Source: VRUE01 sp040901495 (GTDB taxonomy: Bacteria; Actinomycetota; Thermoleophilia; Solirubrobacterales; 70-9). From it: a DNA stretch of 64,000 nt. Location: NCBI GenBank assembly GCA_040901495.1, contig JBBDYO010000074.1:7882-71881 (forward strand). The letters run 5' to 3'. The notes beneath the pieces are model-generated. The model saw only the letters and a list, made by a program, of their open reading frames with translations, was not told the origin of the DNA and searched no databases. Of this stretch, positions 40,606 to 50,020 are shown piece after piece; positions within the stretch are counted from its first letter, which is position 1; each line of letters begins with the position of its first letter. The position numbers were made by a program, and so were the translations under genes.

Positions 40606-42611
40606 GCGCGACGACCTGGGCCTGGCTGGTCCTGCTCTTCCCGCTGCTTGGCTCGATCACGATCGGGCTCGGCTTCCGCGCGATGCCGGCGCGCGCCGCC
40701 GGCGCGATTGGGACAGCGGCGATCGCGCTCTCCTTCGCCTGCGGGATCGGCGCCCTGATCAGCCTGCTGGGCGAAGACCCGGAGGCCCGCCACCACGCCT
40801 CCTCGCTCTGGGACTACGCCAGCGCGGCCGGCCTCGACATCAAGCTCGGGATCTTCGTCGACCCGCTCTCGGTCTTCATGGTGCTGGTTGTGACCGGGGT
40901 CTCGACCCTGATCCACCTCTACTCGTTCGGCTACATGCAGTCCGACGAGGGCTACCGGCGCTTCTTCAGCTACCTCAACTTCTTCGTCTTCTCGATGCTG
41001 CTGCTGATCCTTGCCGGCAACTTCGTCCTGCTGATCGTCGGCTGGGCCTTCGTCGGCTTCGCCTCCTACGCGCTGATCAGCTTCTGGTACCGGCGCACGA
41101 CCGCGACCCGGGCGGGGATGAAGGCCTTCGTGATCAACGTCGTCGGCGACATCGGCCTCGTCCTCGCCGCCTTCCTGATCTTCCGCGAGCTCGACAGCTT
41201 CGACTACGAGACGGTCTTCGCCAGGGCGCCGGAAGCGTTCACGGTCAACGAGTGGACGGTGACCGCGATCTGCCTGCTGCTGCTGGTCGGCGCCTTCGCC
41301 AAGTCGGCGCAGTTGCCGCTCCACACCTGGCTGCCCGACGCGATGGAGGGCCCGACCCCGGTCTCCGCCCTGATCCACGCGGCGACGATGGTGACCGCCG
41401 GCGTCTACCTGATCGCCCGCACCCACGTCCTCTTCGACCTTGCCCCGACCGCCGCCGACATCGCCGCCTTCACCGGCCTGGCGACGCTGCTGGTCGCCGG
41501 GACGATCGCCCTGGTGATGACCGACTTAAAGCGCGCGATCGCCTACTCGACGATGAGCCAGATCGGCTACATGGTCGTCGGGGTTTCGATCGGCGCCTTC
41601 AGCGCCGGGATGTTCCACTTAATGACCCACGCCTTCTTCAAGGCGCTGCTGTTCATGGCGGCCGGCTCGATCATCGCGGCGATGGCGAACCGCCAGAACA
41701 TCGACGAGATGAGCGGCTTCGGCAGGGCGATGCGCTTCACCTCGGCGATGCTGCTGATCGGCGGGCTGGCGCTGGCCGCCTTCCCCGGCACCTCGGGCTT
41801 CTTCTCCAAGGACGAGATCCTCGCCTTCGCCGAGGCGCGCGGTGGGATGTACATGATCTTCGTGGTGTTCGGCTACCTCGGAGCGCTGCTGACCGCGATC
41901 TACACCTTCCGCCTCGTCTTCCGGATCCTGCCGGGGAAGCCGTGCAACCCGGCGCAGGAGCTGATCGACACCGGTCACGTCACCCATGCCGAGCCGGAGA
42001 ACCCGGCGACCGGCGAGGTCGAGGACACCGACGTCGGCTTCCCCGGCGCCGAGCATCACATCGCCGAGCAGTCGTGGCCGATGAAGGTCGCGATGGGAGT
42101 GCTCGGGTTCCTGGCGCTGGTCGGCGGGCTGGTCCAGATCCCCGGCGTCGACGACATGGTCGGCGCCTTTCTCGAGCCGACCTTCCACGACTCGCCGCTG
42201 ACCCACGTCCACCCGACGGTCGGCGCCGAGTGGGAGGGGCTCGGGATCGGCGGCTTGATCTCGATCGTTGGGATCGCGATCGCCTACTACCTCTACGTCG
42301 CCAGGCCCGAGACGCCGGCGATGCTGATCCGGCGCCTGCGGCCCGTCTACACCCTGTTCGCCAACAAGTGGTACTTCGATGAGCTGATCGACCTGCTGGT
42401 GGTGCGACCGGTGCTGGCGATCGGGCGCTTCGCCAACCGCACCTTCGAGCGGCTCGTCGTCGACGGCCTGGTCAGCGGCACAGCCGGAACAGTGCGCGGC
42501 GCCGGCGGCATCGTCCGCCTCGTGCAGAACGGCTTCCTCCGCAGCTACGCGCTGCTCCTGATCGCCGGCTTCGCCGGGCTGGCCCTCTACTTCCTGCTGA
42601 GCAGCTCATGA
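40602..42611 (+). CDS. nuoL: NADH-quinone oxidoreductase subunit L
   Basis: 669 aa. The largest antiporter-like subunit. GWAFVGFASYALISFWYRR, AKSAQLPLHTWLPDAMEGPTPVSALIHAATMV and MTHAFFKALLFMAAGS hold the proton-channel Glu/Lys/His residues. The C-terminal half includes the long lateral helix region. It starts with TTG 40602, overlapping the nuoK stop, and ends in an ATGA overlap with nuoM. Confidence 0.97.
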   Translation: MSATTWAWLVLLFPLLGSITIGLGFRAMPARAAGAIGTAAIALSFACGIGALISLLGEDPEARHHASSLWDYASAAGLDIKLGIFVDPLSVFMVLVVTGVSTLIHLYSFGYMQSDEGYRRFFSYLNFFVFSMLLLILAGNFVLLIVGWAFVGFASYALISFWYRRTTATRAGMKAFVINVVGDIGLVLAAFLIFRELDSFDYETVFARAPEAFTVNEWTVTAICLLLLVGAFAKSAQLPLHTWLPDAMEGPTPVSALIHAATMVTAGVYLIARTHVLFDLAPTAADIAAFTGLATLLVAGTIALVMTDLKRAIAYSTMSQIGYMVVGVSIGAFSAGMFHLMTHAFFKALLFMAAGSIIAAMANRQNIDEMSGFGRAMRFTSAMLLIGGLALAAFPGTSGFFSKDEILAFAEARGGMYMIFVVFGYLGALLTAIYTFRLVFRILPGKPCNPAQELIDTGHVTHAEPENPATGEVEDTDVGFPGAEHHIAEQSWPMKVAMGVLGFLALVGGLVQIPGVDDMVGAFLEPTFHDSPLTHVHPTVGAEWEGLGIGGLISIVGIAIAYYLYVARPETPAMLIRRLRPVYTLFANKWYFDELIDLLVVRPVLAIGRFANRTFERLVVDGLVSGTAGTVRGAGGIVRLVQNGFLRSYALLLIAGFAGLALYFLLSSS

Positions 42612-44206
42612 CCAACTCACTGCTCTGGACCCCGCTCGTCTTCGGCTTCATCGGCCTGGTCCTGCCGAAGCGCCTGGCCGGCTGGTGGGCGACGCTCGGC
42701 ACCGCGGTGACGCTGGGGCTGGCGATCGCGCTGCTCGCCGGCTTCGACTCCGGCGCCGCCGGGCTCCAGGACACCGTCGACGTCGAGTGGATCCCCGGAC
42801 TCGGCGTCGACTACAGCCTCGGCGTCGACGGGCTCAACCTCTTCCTCATCCTGCTGACCGCGGTCCTCTGGATGGCGGGGACGGCTTTCGCGGCCTTCCG
42901 CGAGCAGGAGCGCCCCCAGCTCTTCTTCCTGATGTTGCTGATCGGCGAGACCGCGACCCTGGGGGCATTCCTCGCCCAGGACCTGCTCCTCTTCGTCCTC
43001 TTCTTCGACCTGATGCTGGTCCCGTTCTACTTCCTCTTCGGCATCTGGGGAAGCGACCGGCCCGACGGGGCGACCGCCTCGGCCGCGACGCTGAAGATGA
43101 TCGTCTACACGCTGATCGGCTCGCTGCTGATGCTGGTCGCGGCGATCGCCACCGCGATCATCGCCGCCGACGGCGGCCACCTCACCTTCTCGATCGCCGC
43201 CCTCCAGAAGCAGGGGATCGGCGAGGGCAGCCAGCGCTGGATCTTCTGGTTCTTCGCCGCGGCCTTCCTGGTCAAGATGCCGGCCTTCATGCTGCACGGC
43301 TGGATGCCGGACGCCTACCGGGCGGCGCCGCTGCCGGCCCTGGCGGTCTTCTCCGGGGTGCTGGCGAAGGTCGGCGCCTACGGCTTCCTGCGGATCGTGC
43401 TGCCGCTCTTCCCCGACGCCACGGTCGAATTCCAGGAGGTGATCCTGGTCATCGCCCTGGCCTCGATCCTCTACGGCTCGGTGATGGCCTTCACCCAGAC
43501 CAACGTGCGGCTGATCGCCGGCTACTCCTCGGTGGCGCAGCTCGGCTTCATCACCGCCGGGATCTTCGCCCTGTCCGCCGACGGGGCCAACGGAGCGGTC
43601 CTGCAGATGGTCAACCACGGCCTGGTGGTGGCGCCGCTGTTCGTGATCGTCGCGCTCCTCGCGGAGCGGTCCGGCAGCGAGGACCTGAGCGAGATGGGCG
43701 GGATGGCGATGCGGGCGCCGGTGCTTGCGGCGCTCTTTTTGATCGTCACCCTGGCGACCCTGGCGATGCCGGGGTCGGCCAACTTCATCGGCGAGTTCTA
43801 CATCCTCAACAGCCTCTTCGACTCGAAGATCGTCTTCGCCTTCGTCGCCATCTCGGGTGTCGCGATGTCGGCCTACTACGCGCTGCGCCTCTACCAGCGG
43901 ACGATGCACAACCGCAAGCCGGAGGGGATCGCCTCGCGTGAGATCGGGCTGCGCGACGCCCTCGTCCTCGTCCCGCTCGTTCTCTGCATCCTCGCCCTTG
44001 CCCTCTACCCGCAGCTGATCCTGAAGCGAATCGACAGTTCAGTGTCCCGGGCCCTGACCGCAGTGGAAGGGCCTTCGGCGGAACCCCCCAAGTCGCACGT
44101 CCGGACGGATGGAGCCTCAGCATTCGGATGCGCATCGCCCGGAACGTGCCGAGTGACTTGGGGAGTGCCACCGACGCCCCTTTCTTCAAAGGGAGCGCCG
44201 AGATAG
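42608..44206 (+). CDS. nuoM: NADH-quinone oxidoreductase subunit M (extended C-terminus)
   Basis: 532 aa with about fourteen helices. Conserved FDLMLVPFYFLFGIWG, KMPAFMLHGWMPDAYRAAPLPA and MVNHGLVVAPLFV mark the antiporter-like channel. Sequence related to other NuoM proteins stops near LYPQLILKRIDSS. The last roughly 45 residues are low-complexity and are encoded by a palindrome (44086-44163) and a second hairpin just before nuoN, so the tail looks like a late addition. Confidence 0.95.
   Translation: MTNSLLWTPLVFGFIGLVLPKRLAGWWATLGTAVTLGLAIALLAGFDSGAAGLQDTVDVEWIPGLGVDYSLGVDGLNLFLILLTAVLWMAGTAFAAFREQERPQLFFLMLLIGETATLGAFLAQDLLLFVLFFDLMLVPFYFLFGIWGSDRPDGATASAATLKMIVYTLIGSLLMLVAAIATAIIAADGGHLTFSIAALQKQGIGEGSQRWIFWFFAAAFLVKMPAFMLHGWMPDAYRAAPLPALAVFSGVLAKVGAYGFLRIVLPLFPDATVEFQEVILVIALASILYGSVMAFTQTNVRLIAGYSSVAQLGFITAGIFALSADGANGAVLQMVNHGLVVAPLFVIVALLAERSGSEDLSEMGGMAMRAPVLAALFLIVTLATLAMPGSANFIGEFYILNSLFDSKIVFAFVAISGVAMSAYYALRLYQRTMHNRKPEGIASREIGLRDALVLVPLVLCILALALYPQLILKRIDSSVSRALTAVEGPSAEPPKSHVRTDGASAFGCASPGTCRVTWGVPPTPLSSKGAPR
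44086..44163. repeat. 78-nt palindrome at the 3' end of nuoM
   Basis: CCCCAAGTC (44086-44094) pairs with GACTTGGGG (44155-44163), continued by GCACGT-CCGG (44095-44104) against CCGGAACGTGC on the other arm with a small bulge. It has no sequence similarity to the nuoG elements. It may be another palindrome family or an mRNA-processing structure. Confidence 0.6.
44175..44197 (+). promoter_or_regulatory. hairpin immediately upstream of nuoN
   Basis: CCCTTT (44178-44183), loop CTTC, AAAGGG (44188-44193), extended by CGC (44175-44177) and GCG (44195-44197) around a bulged A. It ends 8 nt before the nuoN GTG and would influence ribosome access or attenuate transcription between nuoM and nuoN. Confidence 0.5.
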
Positions 44207-45703
44207 TGAACTTTCACGCTCCTGAGCTTGATTACGCCGGGCTGGCGCCGGTCATCGCGCTGACCGTCAGCATTTGCGTAGTCCTGATGACGGCGGTCTT
44301 CCAGCCGCGTACNNNNNNNNNNCCCGGCCCTGACCCTGCTGGCGCTGGCGACAACGGCGGGGCTGTTGATCTGGCAGTGGGGAGAGGGCATCGACCTCGT
44401 CGCCGGGGCGCTGCGCCTCGACGACCTGGCGATCTCGATCTCGCTGGTCGCGATCCTCAGCGCCGCCTTCGCGGTGCTGATCTCCATCCGCGAGCCGGCG
44501 GTCGAGCAGGCCGGCTCGGGGGAGTACCACGCCCTGCTGCTCGGCTCGGTCCTGGGGATGGTCCTGCTGGCGCAGGCCCAGAACCTGGTCAGCCTCTTCA
44601 TCGCGATCGAGACCCTCTCGATCCCGCTCTACATCCTCTGCGCGACCGACATGCGCCGCGAGCGCTCGCTCGAGGCCGGCCTCAAGTACCTGATCGTCGG
44701 CTCGCTCGGCTCGGCGACGCTGCTCTACGGGCTCGCCTTCCTCTACGGCGGCTCGGGGTCGACCGACTTTGCCGGGATCGCCGCGGGGATCAGCCGAGAG
44801 GGCGTCGCCGGCGACCCGCTGATCCTGGTCGGAATCGCCATGGCCGCGGTCGGGCTCGCCTTCAAGACCTCGATCGCCCCCTTCCACCAGTGGACGCCGG
44901 ACGTCTACGAGGGCGCGCCGACGCCGATCACCAGCTTCATGGCGGTGGCGACCAAGGCGGCGGCCTTCGCCGTCTTCCTGCGCTTCTTCGCCGTCGCCCT
45001 CGGCCCGCAGGTGGACGACTGGCAGCCGGCGCTGGCGGCGCTGGCGGCGATCTCGATCGTGGTCGGCAACGTCGGTGCCCTGGGCCAGTCCTCGCTGAAG
45101 CGGATGCTCGGCTACTCGGGCGTCGCCCAGGCCGGCTACATGCTCGGCGGCATCGTCGTCGCCTCGGAGTCGGGCGTCAGCTCGCTGGTCTTCTACCTCG
45201 CCGCCTACGCCTTCATGAACCTCGCCGCCTTCGCGGTGATCGTCGCCCGCGAGCGCGAGACCCCCTTCGGCGACAGCATCCGGGCGGTGCAGGGCCTGGG
45301 CGCGGAGCGGCCGCTCTTGGCCTGGCCGCTGACGATCTCGATGCTGGCCCTGGCCGGGCTGCCGGCGACGGCGGGCTTCATCGGCAAGCTCTACCTGATC
45401 GAGGCCCTGGTCGAAGGCGACTACACCTGGCTCGCGGTCTTCATCGCGGTCGGGACGATGATCTCCCTCGCCTACTACCTGCGGGTCGTCGCGGCGATGT
45501 GGATGGGGACCGGGGACGAGCCGGCCACGGCGCCGGCGATCGCCGGCGCTTCGCCGGAGGCCGACCCGATCGACCCGGAAGCGGGGCGGCGCCCGTACCT
45601 GGTCATCCCGGCGCTGCTCGCCGCCGCGGCGGTCGTCTTCTTCGGCGTAATCCCCCAGCCGTTGGTGGAATTCGCCGAGCGGGCCGGCGCATCGCTTTTT
45701 TGA
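44206..45703 (+). CDS. nuoN: NADH-quinone oxidoreductase subunit N (interrupted by an assembly gap)
   Basis: The GTG at 44206 overlaps the nuoM stop and opens MNFHAPELDYAGLAPVIALT in frame 1, which reaches the N-run at 44313-44322. After it, frame 2 continues PALTLLALATTAGLLIWQWG to the TGA at 45703. The frame change is explained by the gap having an arbitrary length of 10. Family blocks include IAIETLSIPLYILCATDMRR, FKTSIAPFHQWTPDVYEGAPTPITSFM and KRMLGYSGVAQAGYMLGG. Last subunit of the operon. Confidence 0.93.
44313..44322. other. assembly gap (10 N)
   Basis: Ten unknown bases inside nuoN, probably a scaffold join of unknown true size. The reading frame differs on the two sides. Confidence 0.98.
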
Positions 45704-45715
45704 TCGAGTAAGCCG

Positions 45716-46639
45716 ATAGGCGTCCTGCTCACAACCGCCGCGATCGTCGCCGGGGTAGCCGTCGGCGTCTTCGCTGAGCGCCGCCGGCCTCGAGCAGCCG
45801 CAGCTGCGGCGAGGCGAGCGCTCACCCTGATCCTCTACGTGCTGATCCCCCCGGTCGTCTTCTTCAACCTCGCCTCGGCCGAGATCGACCTGGACCACGG
45901 GGTCGGCCTCGCGCTCGGCCTCGTCTCCGTCTCGCTGGCCGCCCTGCTCGCCTGGTGGATCGCGAGTCGCGTCCTCGAGCTGCCGCGCCATCAGACCGGC
46001 GCCGTCGTCTGCACGGTGCTCGCCATCAACAGCGCCTACCTCGGCTACCCGCTGACCATCGCACTGCTGGGCCGCGATCAGCTCTCGACCGCCGTGCTCT
46101 TCGACATAGCCGTCTGCGCCCCATTGCTGCTGCTCGGCGCCTTCGCGGTCGGGGCGTCGTTCGGGACATCCGCCGGCGAGGGTCCGCGGCAACGGATAAG
46201 TGCCTTTTTCACCCGCAACCCACCGCTCTACGCCGCGATCGCCGGCCTGCTGGCCCCAGAGGCCCTGGCCCCCGAGATCGCCGTTGACCTCTCGCAGGCC
46301 CTGGTCATCGCGATGCTCCCGGTCGGCTTCTTCGCGGTCGGCGCCACCCTGGCCGAGAACGCCGAACACGGCGAGCTGCCGATGCCGCCGCCGCTGACCC
46401 GCCCCGTCGCCGTCGCCGTCGTCTCGCGACTGGCGGTGGCGCCGGGGCTGCTGCTCCTGCTGGCGGCGCCCCTGGTCGAGGTGCCGGCCCCCTACCTGCT
46501 GCTCGCCGCGATGCCCACCGGCATTAACTCGATGATCGTCGCCCATGCCTATGGGCTGGACATGGAGATAACCGCCGAGGCGGTCACCTGGTCAACCGCG
46601 ATCGTCGTCGCCGCCGCGCTGTTTTCGCTTCTGTTCTGA
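45716..46639 (+). CDS. AEC family (auxin efflux carrier-like) transporter, start codon unclear
   Basis: About 300 aa. A ten-helix carrier with paired half repeats; AINSAYLGYPLTIALLG and MPTGINSMIVAHAYGLD are the family's unwound-helix motifs. The first canonical start is GTG 45839, but in-frame sequence upstream to 45716 encodes a convincing first helix (IGVLLTTAAIVAGVAVGVF) and the RRxLTLILYVLIPPVVFFNL block. No ATG/GTG/TTG exists between the nuoN stop (same frame, 45701) and 45839. The start may be ATA 45716 or CTG 45725, or the 5' end may be damaged. Likely a carboxylate or metabolite exporter. Confidence 0.75.
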   Translation: MGVLLTTAAIVAGVAVGVFAERRRPRAAAAAARRALTLILYVLIPPVVFFNLASAEIDLDHGVGLALGLVSVSLAALLAWWIASRVLELPRHQTGAVVCTVLAINSAYLGYPLTIALLGRDQLSTAVLFDIAVCAPLLLLGAFAVGASFGTSAGEGPRQRISAFFTRNPPLYAAIAGLLAPEALAPEIAVDLSQALVIAMLPVGFFAVGATLAENAEHGELPMPPPLTRPVAVAVVSRLAVAPGLLLLLAAPLVEVPAPYLLLAAMPTGINSMIVAHAYGLDMEITAEAVTWSTAIVVAAALFSLLF

Positions 46640-46663
46640 GCGTGGCTACAATTCGCGGCCTCG

Positions 46664-48625
46664 ATGCGGATGCGTGAGCAGGGAAGGCGGGGGCGTTCTG
46701 TTGGGTCGGTGCTCGGCCTGCTCTGCCTTGCGCTTCTCCTTCCGGCATCCCCGGCCGGAGCCAACTTCGATTGCGGGACGGCGCTCTCCTCATGCCAGGT
46801 GCAGCTCGACAACTCGGGGCGGGCCTGGTTCACCACAACCGAAAAGCTGACCGAAGACGCGCTCGGTGACGGCACGCTGAAAAACGGCGTCTTCCAGATC
46901 TACAAGCGAGCCGGCAACCAAACGCTGCTCGTCTCCAAACGGCCCGACGGGACCCCGATCGCGCCCGAAAACAAACAGAATGTCGCCGCCTACCTGCGCG
47001 GCGTCTCCCCCGACGGAGAGCGCGTCTACATCCAGACCGAGGCCTCGCTGGTGCCCGAGGACGGCGACGCCGGCCACGAAGGAGGCTCGGGCGACGGCTA
47101 TCTCCTCTCCGGCGGCGGCTACTCGCTGTTCACCACCGGGCCGCTCGACGGCCCGGCGCCGAATCCGAACCCATACGCCGGCTCACAGGGGGTATGGGCT
47201 TCGGACGACGGGCGGTACGTGTACTTCGAGACCGCGCAGGCCCTCGTCCCCGAGGACTGGGACAACTACTCAGACATCTACCAGCGCGCCGATGGCCTGA
47301 CCCGCCTGGTCTCGATCGGGCCCGACGAATATCTGCCGACGCAGGAATTCCCCGATCCCAGGCCTCCCGAAATGCGCTTCCTCGGCGCCTCCCCGGACGG
47401 CGCCACCGCCTACTTCGCCACCGCCGCGCACCTGACCGCTGATGAGCCCGGCAAATCCCCCAGCGAAGGGAGCCTGCTGACCTCCGACATCTTCTCCTGG
47501 CGCGACGGGACCCTGCAGCGGGTGACTCGCACCGTCTCGCCGACGGCGGTGCCGGGCACCCCATGGGAGTCGTTCGACCCCTACTCCTTCGCCATCGCCG
47601 GCAATGGCTCGGCCTACTTCGCCGCCAACTCCGGGCATGTCCCCGAGGACACCGACCAAAACCGCGACGTCTACCGCGCCAAGCCCGACGGCTCGCTGGA
47701 AAGGGTGATCTCCTCACCGCCGGGGGCCAGCCCGATGCAGAGCTGGCTGTCGGTGGAAGCGGCCTCGCGCGACGGCAGCAGGCTGTTCCTGCGCAGCGGG
47801 CAGCAGCTCGTGCCGGCGGACCGCGACAACGAATCCGACATCTACATGTGGTCGGCCGGGAGCTACGAGCTGATCAGCCCCAAAGGGGACCTCAGCGGAG
47901 CCCTCGAGGAAGAACTGGAACTCTCCGCGATCTCGGGCGACGGGCACCGCGCCTACTTCAAGACCTGGGCGAGCCTCTCGCCGCAGGACAGCGACAAAGA
48001 GCCCGACGTCTACGAATGGAGCGACGGGACGATCAGGCTCGTCTCGCCCGCCTCAGACGGGAAACAGTCCGCCGCCTTCTTCAGCGGCATCTCACCCAAC
48101 GGGCGGTTCGTCGCCTTCTCGACCTATGAAGAGCTGGTTCCCGGCGACAACGACACCAAGCAGGACATCTACGTGATCGACATGGGCGCGGACGGTGGGG
48201 CGAGCGCCTCGATCTCACGGGCCGGCGCGCAGAAGAACGGTGCCCGTCGCGGCAAGCGGCGCAAGCTGCGGCTGGTCACGGCGGAGGCGATCGCGCCCAA
48301 GATGAAGGTCGGCCAAGAGGGCTCATTCGACGGTGAGACCGCCTGGCTGAAGCTACGCTGCCCGAAGAAGGAGCGATCCGGACCCTGCCACGGCAAGGCC
48401 AAGCTCTTCAGCGGCCAGACCGGAGACTTCCTCGCGAGCGGCTCCTTCCGCATCGCCAGGGCCCACCGCGGCAAGGTCGCCATCTCGGGCCCACGGCTAG
48501 ATGGGTACCGCGGGCCGCTGCGCGGCATGCGCGTAAGGGTCAGGGGCGTCGACCAACTCGGCAACACCGCCACGGTGGAGAAAGAGATCCACCTGCAGCG
48601 CAGCGGCGGCGGGAAGCGTCCCTAG
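46664..48625 (+). CDS. secreted TolB/WD40-like beta-propeller protein
   Basis: 653 aa. Signal peptide (LGLLCLALLLPASPAGA). Repeated units of about 65 residues have the pattern SxDGxxxYFxTxxxLVPxDxDxxxDIY. Asp-rich turns such as PEDTDQNRDVY, PADRDNESDIY, SPQDSDKEPDVY and PGDNDTKQDIY look like Ca-binding loops between blades. Six to seven blades are likely. A basic C-terminal domain (about 510-650) with a CPKKERSGPC pair completes it. Probably extracellular; no catalytic residues apparent. Large proteins of this type are frequent in soil Actinobacteria. Confidence 0.8.
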   Translation: MRMREQGRRGRSVGSVLGLLCLALLLPASPAGANFDCGTALSSCQVQLDNSGRAWFTTTEKLTEDALGDGTLKNGVFQIYKRAGNQTLLVSKRPDGTPIAPENKQNVAAYLRGVSPDGERVYIQTEASLVPEDGDAGHEGGSGDGYLLSGGGYSLFTTGPLDGPAPNPNPYAGSQGVWASDDGRYVYFETAQALVPEDWDNYSDIYQRADGLTRLVSIGPDEYLPTQEFPDPRPPEMRFLGASPDGATAYFATAAHLTADEPGKSPSEGSLLTSDIFSWRDGTLQRVTRTVSPTAVPGTPWESFDPYSFAIAGNGSAYFAANSGHVPEDTDQNRDVYRAKPDGSLERVISSPPGASPMQSWLSVEAASRDGSRLFLRSGQQLVPADRDNESDIYMWSAGSYELISPKGDLSGALEEELELSAISGDGHRAYFKTWASLSPQDSDKEPDVYEWSDGTIRLVSPASDGKQSAAFFSGISPNGRFVAFSTYEELVPGDNDTKQDIYVIDMGADGGASASISRAGAQKNGARRGKRRKLRLVTAEAIAPKMKVGQEGSFDGETAWLKLRCPKKERSGPCHGKAKLFSGQTGDFLASGSFRIARAHRGKVAISGPRLDGYRGPLRGMRVRVRGVDQLGNTATVEKEIHLQRSGGGKRP

Positions 48626-48635
48626 CCGCCAGTCG

Positions 48636-48995
48636 GTGCTCCACCATGTCTCGATCGAGGTGGAGCCTGAGCAGGTCGAGGCCTGCGTCGCCTGCTGGGA
48701 GATCCTCGGCTTCGAGCGGCTCACGGCACCGAAGGAGCTGGGCGGCTACGTCACCTGGCTCGAGCGCGCCGGCACCCAGATCCACCTGATCCACACCGAG
48801 GCGGCGACGGTGCCTGCGCTCGGCCATGCGGCAGTCGCGGTGGAGGACTTCGAGGCGACGTTCGCTGCCCTCGAAGAGGGCGGGCACGAGCCCGAGCGGC
48901 ATCGGGAGCTGTGGGGCGAGCCCCGCGCCTTCGTCACGATGCCGGGGGGCCACCGCGTCGAGCTGATGGCGGCACCGCCCGGCGCCGCGGCCTAA
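48636..48995 (+). CDS. VOC family protein
   Basis: 119 aa from GTG 48636. MLHHVSIEVEPEQVEACVACWEILGFERL is the first beta-alpha-beta module of the glyoxalase/VOC fold. ALGHAAVAVEDFEATFAALEEGG and FVTMPGGHRVELM form the second module with its Glu ligand. Substrate unknown. It starts 10 nt after the beta-propeller gene and may be read from the same message. Confidence 0.85.
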   Translation: MLHHVSIEVEPEQVEACVACWEILGFERLTAPKELGGYVTWLERAGTQIHLIHTEAATVPALGHAAVAVEDFEATFAALEEGGHEPERHRELWGEPRAFVTMPGGHRVELMAAPPGAAA

Positions 48996-49015
48996 AGCCG
49001 GGTGCTGGGAAAGAC

Positions 49016-49058
49016 GTGCCGGCAGTTGACATTGCATTGCATGGTCAAGTCCCGGCAC
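49016..49058. repeat. intergenic hairpin repeat, member 2 (TTGAC-N13-GTCAA core)
   Basis: Arms GTGCCGG (49016-49022) and CCGGCAC (49052-49058) enclose the 23-nt core 49026-49048 (TTGAC, 13 nt, GTCAA). The core is almost identical to that at 58083-58105. It lies between the VOC stop and the convergent GGDEF gene. Confidence 0.75.
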
Positions 49059-49068
49059 CCCCGCTCTC

Positions 49069-49845
49069 TCAAGTCTTCTCGCCGGGGAAGTCGTCCGGCT
49101 TCGTGGACCGGACGGCGCTCTCTCCGGGAATATCGATCCGGTATTCGTCCCTGGCGCGGCTGGTGCGCTTCGCGCTGAGCAGATCGTGGTCGGCATGGCG
49201 AAACAGCTCATCGATGTTGCGCCCGTCGGCGGGGAAGATCGCGAACCCCGTCCCCGCCGAGACCGGCGGCCCGTTCTCCCCGCAGTTGCGCACGCTGGCC
49301 CTCAAGCGAGCCGCCACCTCCTCGGCCTCTTCCCCGTTCGTCTCGGGCGCGATGACGGCAAACTCGTCCCCTCCCTGACGGAAGACAGGATCTTCGCCGC
49401 GCACCTCACAACGCAGTGCGGCGCCGACATCGGCGAGCAGCCTGTCGCCTTCGAGGTGCCCGAACTCCTCGTTGACCTGCTTGAAGTCGTCGAGGTCGAT
49501 GAGGACCAGCGCGAACTCGCGCTCCCGGCGCGAGTGACGGGAGATCTCCTCGGCAAGGCGCTCGCGAAGCGCCCGGTAGTTGCCGACCCCGGTCAGCTCG
49601 TCGCGACGGGAGAGGGCCCAAAGCTCCTCGTTGTGGGCGCGCAGGCGCCGCGCCAAGATAAACCCGGCGCTGCCGACGGCGAGCAGGCAAGCCGCCTCGA
49701 TCGCGACGAGGATCAGGGTCTGCCGGGCGCTGAAAGAACCGATCCACAGGGGAGCCAGCATGCCCGCGGCGATCGCAACCAGGGCACCCAGCGCCAGATT
49801 GGAGGGAATCCCCGGCTGCTTGCGGCTGGGCTCATCTTTCGTCAT
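49069..49845 (-). CDS. membrane-bound diguanylate cyclase (GGDEF)
   Basis: 258 aa from ATG 49845 (a longer frame to 49941 is rejected). Two membrane helices (about 17-36 and 43-64) and a short linker lead to the GGDEF domain: DELTGVGNYRALRERL, LIDLDDFKQVNEEFGH and the intact active site GGDEF at 158-162. An RxxD inhibitory site (Arg149 to Asp152) lies five residues before it, so c-di-GMP feedback is expected. It makes c-di-GMP from GTP; no sensory domain beyond the helices. TATATATA just upstream (49853-49862) may be its -10 region. Confidence 0.93.
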   Translation of the reverse strand: MTKDEPSRKQPGIPSNLALGALVAIAAGMLAPLWIGSFSARQTLILVAIEAACLLAVGSAGFILARRLRAHNEELWALSRRDELTGVGNYRALRERLAEEISRHSRREREFALVLIDLDDFKQVNEEFGHLEGDRLLADVGAALRCEVRGEDPVFRQGGDEFAVIAPETNGEEAEEVAARLRASVRNCGENGPPVSAGTGFAIFPADGRNIDELFRHADHDLLSAKRTSRARDEYRIDIPGESAVRSTKPDDFPGEKT

Positions 49846-50020
49846 TGCTAGGGATATATATAGGGAACTGGCCTCAACCGCTAGACCCAAGGCAATCTTG
49901 CGTGGGGACACTGAAAAACAGGGTCGGCCGCGAGCGTGCACCTCCCGCCCGCAACTTATTGTCTGTGCTGAGCTTTGCTCACGTGGACTTTGACGCCAGC
50001 GCCGCGGCTACGATGCATCG

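Noticed and set aside
44267..46546. Very long open frame (about 760 codons) on the minus strand
   Set aside because: It is antisense to nuoN and the AEC gene, runs through the N gap, has low-complexity Arg/Gly/Asp-rich composition and no recognisable domain. It is a GC-driven shadow of the real genes.
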